DNA of 32,890 bases from Thermovorax subterraneus (GTDB lineage Bacteria; Bacillota; Thermosediminibacteria; Thermosediminibacterales; Thermosediminibacteraceae), in contig JAKIHM010000026.1 of assembly GCA_021608145.1 (NCBI GenBank), positions 1 to 32,890 on the forward strand, written 5' to 3'. Shown here piece by piece: positions 28,176-32,890 of this stretch. Made by a program: the position numbers and the translations under genes. Under the pieces are notes generated by a model that was not told the DNA's origin, ran no database searches, and worked only from the letters and a program-made list of their open reading frames with translations. Every line of letters starts with the position of its first letter. Position 1 is the stretch's first letter.

Positions 28176-28599
28176 TTGCATCACCGCCTATCCCTTCGCG
28201 TTTAACGATCTTAGTCTTTATCGGAAGTTTATGGGAGGCAAGTGTCAAGGCTTCTTTAGCCACATCTTCCGGAACTCCTGCCAGCTCAAAAAGTATCCGT
28301 CCCGGCTTTACCACCGCAACCCAATATTCTGGAGAGCCTTTGCCGCTTCCCATACGGGTCTCGGCAGGCTTTTTCGTAACCGGTTTGTCCGGAAATATCT
28401 TTATCCAAACTTTTCCGCCTCTTTTAACAAACCTTGTTATTGCAATTCTCGCAGCTTCTATCTGGCTGCTCGTAATCCATGCTGGCTCTAGGGCCTGCAG
28501 TCCGTACTCTCCGTAAGTAACCTCGGTTCCGCGAGTAGCCCTGCCTTTAATTGTGCCGCGCTGCTGCTTCCTGTACTTTACCCGCTTCGGCATTAACAT
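28165..28599 (-). CDS. rplP: 50S ribosomal protein L16
   Basis: L16 lies near the A site and the peptidyl transferase region. It begins [20 protein letters not shown], contains [20 protein letters not shown] and [20 protein letters not shown], and ends in the usual lysine-rich helix. It has 144 residues. ATG at 28599 follows AAGGAGGAGAGG. The first 53 bases overlap the end of rpsC, so its ribosome binding site lies inside rpsC. Confidence 0.98.
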   Translation of the reverse strand: MLMPKRVKYRKQQRGTIKGRATRGTEVTYGEYGLQALEPAWITSSQIEAARIAITRFVKRGGKVWIKIFPDKPVTKKPAETRMGSGKGSPEYWVAVVKPGRILFELAGVPEDVAKEALTLASHKLPIKTKIVKREGIGGDANEG

Positions 28600-29263
28600 T
28601 GGCCTCTCCTCCTTCCGCCAGTTTTTCGTCTTTCTTCGAGGGGAGGACGTCGCCCCTGTATATCCAAACTTTCACACCTATGCGCCCGTAAGTGGTATGG
28701 GCTTCTGCAAAGCCGTAGCTTATATCGGCGCGCAGCTTCTGAAGCGGAATCGTGCCTTCGCGATACCATTCAGTCCTCGCTATTTCAGCACCGGCGAGCC
28801 TTCCGCTCACCATCGTCTTTACCCCTTTTGCCCCTGCCTTCAGAGCCCTTGCTATCGCCTGCTTCATGGCTCTGCGATACGAAATTCGGCGCTCTATTTG
28901 GGCTGCTATATTTTCCGCCACCAACTGGGCTTCCAGGTCTGGCTCTTTTATTTCAATTACGTTCACCGCCACCTGCTTGCCAGTCATTGCTTCTAGCTCA
29001 CTTCTGAGCTCTTCCACGCCGGTGCCGCCCTTGCCTATGACCATACCTGGCTTTGCTGTATTTATTGTAACCCGGACGCGGTTAGCCGCCCTCTCTATTT
29101 CGATTCTGGATATTCCCGCTGTATAAAATTTATTTTTGATGAGCTTGCGGATATTGTAATCTTCCAGCACCAGGTCGGCAAAGTTCTTTTCCGCATACCA
29201 CCGGGAATCCCAATCTCTAATAATTCCAAGTCTCAGCCCATGCGGATGTACCTTTTGGCCCAA
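28547..29263 (-). CDS. rpsC: 30S ribosomal protein S3, with C-terminal extension
   Basis: S3 forms part of the mRNA entry tunnel and has helicase activity together with S4 and S5. It begins [20 protein letters not shown] and has the KH domain with [20 protein letters not shown]; the C-terminal domain has [20 protein letters not shown] and [14 protein letters not shown]. At 238 residues it is about 20 longer than many Firmicutes S3 proteins; the extra tail is Ala/Glu-rich and is encoded over the rplP start. The start codon is TTG at 29263 behind GGAGGG. Confidence 0.97.
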   Translation of the reverse strand: MGQKVHPHGLRLGIIRDWDSRWYAEKNFADLVLEDYNIRKLIKNKFYTAGISRIEIERAANRVRVTINTAKPGMVIGKGGTGVEELRSELEAMTGKQVAVNVIEIKEPDLEAQLVAENIAAQIERRISYRRAMKQAIARALKAGAKGVKTMVSGRLAGAEIARTEWYREGTIPLQKLRADISYGFAEAHTTYGRIGVKVWIYRGDVLPSKKDEKLAEGGEANVNAEAGKVQEAAARHN

Positions 29264-29266
29264 ATT

Positions 29267-29605
29267 TTATCCCTCCTTTTCCTTTAGTACCACCGTAATG
29301 TGGCTAGTTTTTTTGCGGATCATTGCAGCCCTGCCGAAAGCTCTAGCCCTGAACCTCTTAAGCGTCGGCCCCTGGTCTGCATAGCACTTGTAAATATAAA
29401 GTGCATCCGGATTCATATTGTGGTTGTTTTCGGCATTGGCAACCGCCGAGCGGATAAGCTTTGCCACTATTTTAGATGCCCTTTTAGGCGTAAACTGCAG
29501 GATATTCAAGGCCTCATCCACTTTCTTGCCCCTTATGAGGTCTAAGACAATCCTTACTTTTCTCGGCGCTATTCTCACGTATCTCGCCTGTGCCCTGGCT
29601 TCCAC
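29267..29605 (-). CDS. rplV: 50S ribosomal protein L22
   Basis: L22 lines the peptide exit tunnel with its long beta-hairpin. It begins [20 protein letters not shown], with [38 protein letters not shown] and [20 protein letters not shown], the hairpin tip. It has 112 residues. The start is GTG at 29605 with AAAGGAGG upstream. It lies 3 bp before rpsC. Confidence 0.98.
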   Translation of the reverse strand: MEARAQARYVRIAPRKVRIVLDLIRGKKVDEALNILQFTPKRASKIVAKLIRSAVANAENNHNMNPDALYIYKCYADQGPTLKRFRARAFGRAAMIRKKTSHITVVLKEKEG

Positions 29606-29631
29606 CTTAACTTACCTCCTTTACCCGGTGT

Positions 29632-29916
29632 TTACTTTAGTGCGGTCGACCTTTCCGTATGCTCACCGTGACCCCTAAACGTTCTAGTGGGGGCAAACTC
29701 TCCTAGTTTATGGCCAACCATGTCTTCCGTTATATATATGGGAACGTGTTTTCTCCCATCGTGAACCGCTATGGTGTGTCCCACCATCTCCGGAATTATC
29801 GTGGAATCTCGAGACCAAGTCTTAATCACCTTTTTTTCCCTTTTCTCGTTCATCGCCCTTATTTTTTTCAGCAGTTTAGGATCCACAAAAGGGCCTTTTT
29901 TTGCAGAGCGACCCAT
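29632..29916 (-). CDS. rpsS: 30S ribosomal protein S19
   Basis: S19 lies in the small-subunit head next to S13. It begins [20 protein letters not shown] and has [40 protein letters not shown] and RGHGEHTER. The ATG at 29916 follows AAAGGAGGTAG; an in-frame start at 29934 lies upstream of that site. It has 94 residues. Confidence 0.98.
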   Translation of the reverse strand: MGRSAKKGPFVDPKLLKKIRAMNEKREKKVIKTWSRDSTIIPEMVGHTIAVHDGRKHVPIYITEDMVGHKLGEFAPTRTFRGHGEHTERSTALK

Positions 29917-29937
29917 TATTCTACCTCCTTTCACCGG

Positions 29938-30765
29938 TTATTTGCGGCGTTTTACGATATATTTATCCGACGGCTTGTTCTTCTTGCGAGTCTTGTAACC
30001 CAATGTGGGTTTACCCCACGGCGTAACAGGATGTTTGCGGCCAATAGGCGCTTTTCCTTCGCCGCCTCCATGCGGGTGGTCTACCGGGTTCATGGCAGAA
30101 CCGCGAACGTGAGGCCTTCTCCCGAGCCATCTTGAGCGGCCTGCTTTGCCAAGAGTGATGTTCTCATGTTCTAGGTTCCCTACCTGCCCTACCGTTGCCC
30201 TGCATTCTTCGGGCACCATCCTCATTTCGCCCGATGGCAGCCTTAGCGTCGCAAACCCGTTTTCTTTCGCCATAACCTGAGCCGCTGCGCCAGCCGCCCT
30301 TGCCAGCTGGCCGCCCTTGCCCGGATAAAGTTCCACGTTGTGGACGATGGTTCCAACAGGTATGTGAGATAGCGGGAGCGCATTCCCCGGCTTAATGTCC
30401 GCATTGGGACCCGACTCCACTATGTCGCCCACCTTCAGTCCTACTGGTGCTAATATATAGCGTTTTTCCCCATCCATATAGTGCAAAAGCGCTATCCTCG
30501 CGGAACGGTTAGGGTCGTATTCTATAGCCGCCACCTTAGCCGGCACACCGTCTTTGTCCCGTTTGAAATCTATTATCCTGTACTTTCTTTTGTGGCCGCC
30601 GCCCCGGTGTCTCGCTGTAATTCTTCCCTGCATGTTGCGACCAGCTTTTTTCTTGAGAATTTCTACCAGCGATTTTTCCGGCTCTTTCTTAGTTATTTCT
30701 TCAAAAGTGGATACTGTCATGAATCTTACGCCCGGCGATGTAGGTTTAAACTTTTTTATACCCAC
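29938..30765 (-). CDS. rplB: 50S ribosomal protein L2
   Basis: L2 is needed for subunit joining and the peptidyl transferase centre. It begins [20 protein letters not shown] and has [40 protein letters not shown] and the signature [20 protein letters not shown] with the conserved His. It has 275 residues. The start is GTG at 30765 behind GGAGGG. The 62 bases between rplW and this gene hold nothing beyond the ribosome binding site. Confidence 0.98.
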   Translation of the reverse strand: MGIKKFKPTSPGVRFMTVSTFEEITKKEPEKSLVEILKKKAGRNMQGRITARHRGGGHKRKYRIIDFKRDKDGVPAKVAAIEYDPNRSARIALLHYMDGEKRYILAPVGLKVGDIVESGPNADIKPGNALPLSHIPVGTIVHNVELYPGKGGQLARAAGAAAQVMAKENGFATLRLPSGEMRMVPEECRATVGQVGNLEHENITLGKAGRSRWLGRRPHVRGSAMNPVDHPHGGGEGKAPIGRKHPVTPWGKPTLGYKTRKKNKPSDKYIVKRRK

Positions 30766-30827
30766 CAGTTATCCCTCCTTTTCCAATCTGCAGTCCAACC
30801 TTCTCGCAACTCGCTTTGCCGCTATTA

Positions 30828-31121
30828 TTACAAGCTCTCGAAGAACTCAATGGGTTTGCTGTCCTTTTTCAGGGTGACTATTGCTTTTTTCCAATCAGGG
30901 CGCTTGCCTTCGTGGATGCCCACCCTCTTTTTCTTGCCCCTTACGTTCATCGTGTTTACTTTCTCTACCTTTACTCCAAAAATAGCTTCCACAGCGTTTT
31001 TAATTTCCGTCTTGTTTGCATCGGGATGAACCACAAATGTGTATTTTCTTAGCTCTTTCATCGCCATGGATTTTTCAGTAATCCATGGGCGAATTATTAT
31101 GTCATGCGGATCTTTGCTCAT
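30828..31121 (-). CDS. rplW: 50S ribosomal protein L23
   Basis: L23 is the docking site for trigger factor at the tunnel exit. It begins [20 protein letters not shown] and has [20 protein letters not shown] and [19 protein letters not shown] as usual. It has 97 residues. The ATG at 31121 overlaps the rplD stop as ATGA, so translation is probably coupled. Confidence 0.98.
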   Translation of the reverse strand: MSKDPHDIIIRPWITEKSMAMKELRKYTFVVHPDANKTEIKNAVEAIFGVKVEKVNTMNVRGKKKRVGIHEGKRPDWKKAIVTLKKDSKPIEFFESL

Positions 31122-31741
31122 GCGTACACCTCCTCTACCCGCTTTACCGCATCCATTGTCATTATGACCTTCTCATGGTTGAGGATGTCATAGACATTCA
31201 GTGTATTTGCCGTGGTGGTAGTTACACCCGGGATATTGCGGGCAGATTTGACCACATTGATATCGGGGGTTGCAAGCACAATTAGTGACTTGGTGTTTGC
31301 ATTGAGATTTGTCAAAACTTTTACCATTTCTTTGGTTTTCGGAATATCCATCGTCAATTGGTCTACAACTATAATTTCATTATCTCTTACTTTTGCACTC
31401 AAAGCTGATTTTAGCGCAAGCCTCTTTAGTTTTTTAGGAAGGGTGTATTTATAAGATCTGGGTTTCGGTCCAAACACGATGCCGCCTTTTCTCCAAAGAG
31501 GTGACCTGATACTTCCGTGTCTTGCCCGACCAGTACCCTTCTGCCTCCAGGGCTTGCGTCCGCCTCCTCTTACTTCTCCGCGTGTTTTTGTGGAAGCAGT
31601 GCCAACCCGCTGATTTGCCAAGTAGTTTACGACTACCTGATGCATAACTTCGGGTTTTACCTCGACTCCAAACACGCTGTCGGAAAGCTCCACTTCCCCT
31701 ATTTGCTGGCCCTGCATGTTGTACAAAGCTACTTTTGGCAT
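31118..31741 (-). CDS. rplD: 50S ribosomal protein L4
   Basis: L4 lines the exit tunnel and in some bacteria autoregulates the S10 operon. The basic tunnel loop spans about residues 44-85 ([20 protein letters not shown] is its core), followed by [20 protein letters not shown]. The globular domain ends near [19 protein letters not shown]. It has 207 residues. ATG at 31741 follows AGGAGG. It overlaps rplW by 4 bp. Confidence 0.98.
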   Translation of the reverse strand: MPKVALYNMQGQQIGEVELSDSVFGVEVKPEVMHQVVVNYLANQRVGTASTKTRGEVRGGGRKPWRQKGTGRARHGSIRSPLWRKGGIVFGPKPRSYKYTLPKKLKRLALKSALSAKVRDNEIIVVDQLTMDIPKTKEMVKVLTNLNANTKSLIVLATPDINVVKSARNIPGVTTTTANTLNVYDILNHEKVIMTMDAVKRVEEVYA

Positions 31742-31765
31742 TGGGCTCCTCCTTTCTTTTTGGGT

Positions 31766-32395
31766 TTAGCTCTTTACCGTGCTCTTAATATAAAGCAGTG
31801 ATTTCCTCGTACCAGGCACTGAACCCTTTATTAAGAGCAGATTTCTCTCCGGGTCCACTTTTACTATTTCGAGGTTTTGAACAGTTACCTTTTCATGTCC
31901 AAGGTGACCCGGCATCCTCTTGCCTTTGAAGACCCTTTCCGGGTCGGTGGCACCGCCAGAACCAGGTCGCCTGTGGTACATCGAACCGTGGGACATGGGA
32001 CCACGGTTGAAATTCCACCTTTTTACACCGCCTGCAAAGCCTTTTCCTATCGAAATACCGGTGACGTCTACCCTCTCACCTGGTTCAAAAATATCCACTT
32101 TTATCTCGTCGCCGATGTTATACTTATCGATGTCGTCTATTTTCAACTCTCTGATGTATTTTTTAGGCTTTAACTGGTACTTTTTGAATTGACCCAGCAC
32201 CGGCTTTGTGAGTCTGGTTTCTTTTACATCTTTAAAGCCCACTTTCAGGGCGCTGTATCCATCGTTTTCTGGAGTCTTTTTCTGTATAACCACACAGGGG
32301 CCAGCTTCTACTACCGTAACCGGCACAGCTTCTCCCGCTTCATTGAAAATCTGCGTCATCCCCAATTTAATGCCCAGTATAGCCTTTTTAGCCAT
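31766..32395 (-). CDS. rplC: 50S ribosomal protein L3
   Basis: L3 starts large-subunit assembly and reaches the peptidyl transferase centre. It begins [20 protein letters not shown]; the core loop region is [20 protein letters not shown] and [20 protein letters not shown], with a glutamine-free loop variant. The end is [19 protein letters not shown]. The ATG at 32395 follows GAGGAGGTGG; the in-frame codon at 32416 lies upstream. It has 209 residues. Confidence 0.98.
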   Translation of the reverse strand: MAKKAILGIKLGMTQIFNEAGEAVPVTVVEAGPCVVIQKKTPENDGYSALKVGFKDVKETRLTKPVLGQFKKYQLKPKKYIRELKIDDIDKYNIGDEIKVDIFEPGERVDVTGISIGKGFAGGVKRWNFNRGPMSHGSMYHRRPGSGGATDPERVFKGKRMPGHLGHEKVTVQNLEIVKVDPERNLLLIKGSVPGTRKSLLYIKSTVKS

Positions 32396-32418
32396 CTTTA
32401 CCACCTCCTCAAGCAAAT

Positions 32419-32727
32419 TTACAGCTTGATTTCTATATCAACTCCTGCAGGTAGATCCAATCTCATGAGAGCATCGACAGTCTTTGAGGTCGGTTCGTGA
32501 ATGTCGATCAGCCTCTTATGGGTCCTTACTTCAAATTGCTCCCTTGAATCCTTATACTTGTGGGGAGCTCTCAATATGGTTATGAGACTCCTCTCGGTGG
32601 GCAGTGGAATGGGGCCCGAAACTTTGGCCCCGGTGCGTTTTGCCGTTTCCACTATCTTTTGAGCCGACTTATCTAGTATCCCGCTGTCGTAAGACTTCAG
32701 GCGTATTCTGATCTTCTGTCGGGCCAC
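32419..32727 (-). CDS. rpsJ: 30S ribosomal protein S10
   Basis: S10 is a small-subunit head protein that doubles as NusE in antitermination. It begins [20 protein letters not shown] and has [40 protein letters not shown] and [13 protein letters not shown]. It has 102 residues. The start is GTG at 32727 behind AAGGAGGGAG. It follows tuf by 35 bp, with no room for a clear promoter. Confidence 0.98.
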   Translation of the reverse strand: MARQKIRIRLKSYDSGILDKSAQKIVETAKRTGAKVSGPIPLPTERSLITILRAPHKYKDSREQFEVRTHKRLIDIHEPTSKTVDALMRLDLPAGVDIEIKL

Positions 32728-32762
32728 TTTTCTCCCTCCTTGGCTTTAGTTTCCTCTTTTCT

Positions 32763-32890
32763 CTATTCTATTATCTCGGTCACCACACCGGCCCCTACTG
32801 TCTTGCCACCCTCGCGGATAGCAAAACGAAGGCCTTCTTCCATCGCTATCGGCGCTATCAGCTCTATCTCCATCACAATGTTGTCCCCGG
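32763..32890 (-). CDS. tuf: Elongation factor Tu, C-terminal end (partial)
   Basis: The last 41 codons are present and read [20 protein letters not shown] followed by [20 protein letters not shown] and E, the canonical domain 3 end of EF-Tu, with TAG at 32763-32765. EF-Tu brings aminoacyl-tRNA to the ribosome. The gene runs off the right edge. Its place before rpsJ indicates that the str and S10 clusters are joined. Confidence 0.96.
   Translation of the reverse strand, partial: GDNIVMEIELIAPIAMEEGLRFAIREGGKTVGAGVVTEIIE

Noticed and set aside
30766..30827. Possible small gene or promoter between rplW and rplB
   Set aside because: The 62 bases show only the rplB ribosome binding site and no good -35/-10 pair or coding frame.
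32728..32762. S10 operon promoter or L4-binding leader before rpsJ
   Set aside because: Only 35 bases separate tuf and rpsJ, too short for a leader; the cluster appears to be cotranscribed with tuf.

Overview
The window comes from a Gram-positive, low-to-mid GC member of the Firmicutes, most likely an anaerobic, possibly thermophilic, Clostridia lineage (Thermoanaerobacter or Thermosediminibacter type). This rests on strong GGAGG ribosome binding sites, consensus sigma-A promoters, the full S10-spc-alpha order with map, a KOW protein and infA inside it, ecfA1-ecfA2-ecfT-truA-rplM-rpsI behind rplQ, and zinc-type S4, S14 and L36. The genus is inference.

Layout. Positions 1-79 hold the reversed 5' end of a 16S rRNA gene, with leader and two tandem promoters up to about 308, all reading leftward. 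Next are lysS and greA (386-2353, minus) behind a perfect consensus promoter. A 323-base intergenic stretch holds that promoter and a 71-base palindrome next to a shortened argH. The arginine operon argF-argG-argH (2677-6199, minus) turns ornithine and carbamoyl phosphate into arginine. It diverges from the histidine operon hisZ-G-D-B-H-A-F-IE (6341-12430, plus), whose genes are tightly overlapped; hisC and a histidinol-phosphate phosphatase are not among them. A bidirectional terminator separates hisIE from the convergent trxB (minus).

From 13523 to the right edge every gene reads on the minus strand. In transcription order these are: end of tuf, rpsJ, rplC, rplD, rplW, rplB, rpsS, rplV, rpsC, rplP, rpmC, rpsQ, rplN, rplX, rplE, rpsN, rpsH, rplF, rplR, rpsE, rplO, secY, adk, map, KOW gene, infA, rpmJ, rpsM, rpsK, rpsD, rpoA, rplQ, ecfA1, ecfA2, ecfT, truA, rplM, rpsI, then a strong terminator. 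This supplies ribosomal proteins, the RNA polymerase alpha subunit, the Sec translocon, methionine removal, adenylate balance and the energizing module of ECF vitamin transporters. rpmD (L30) is missing from its usual place between rpsE and rplO.

Most of the window is ordinary housekeeping DNA, and no clearly new system was found. The parts most worth a second look are the argH 3' end with its RBS-sequestering palindrome, the 16S leader repeat, the altered HisB active-site segment, the missing rpmD, and the long rpsC/rplP overlap.
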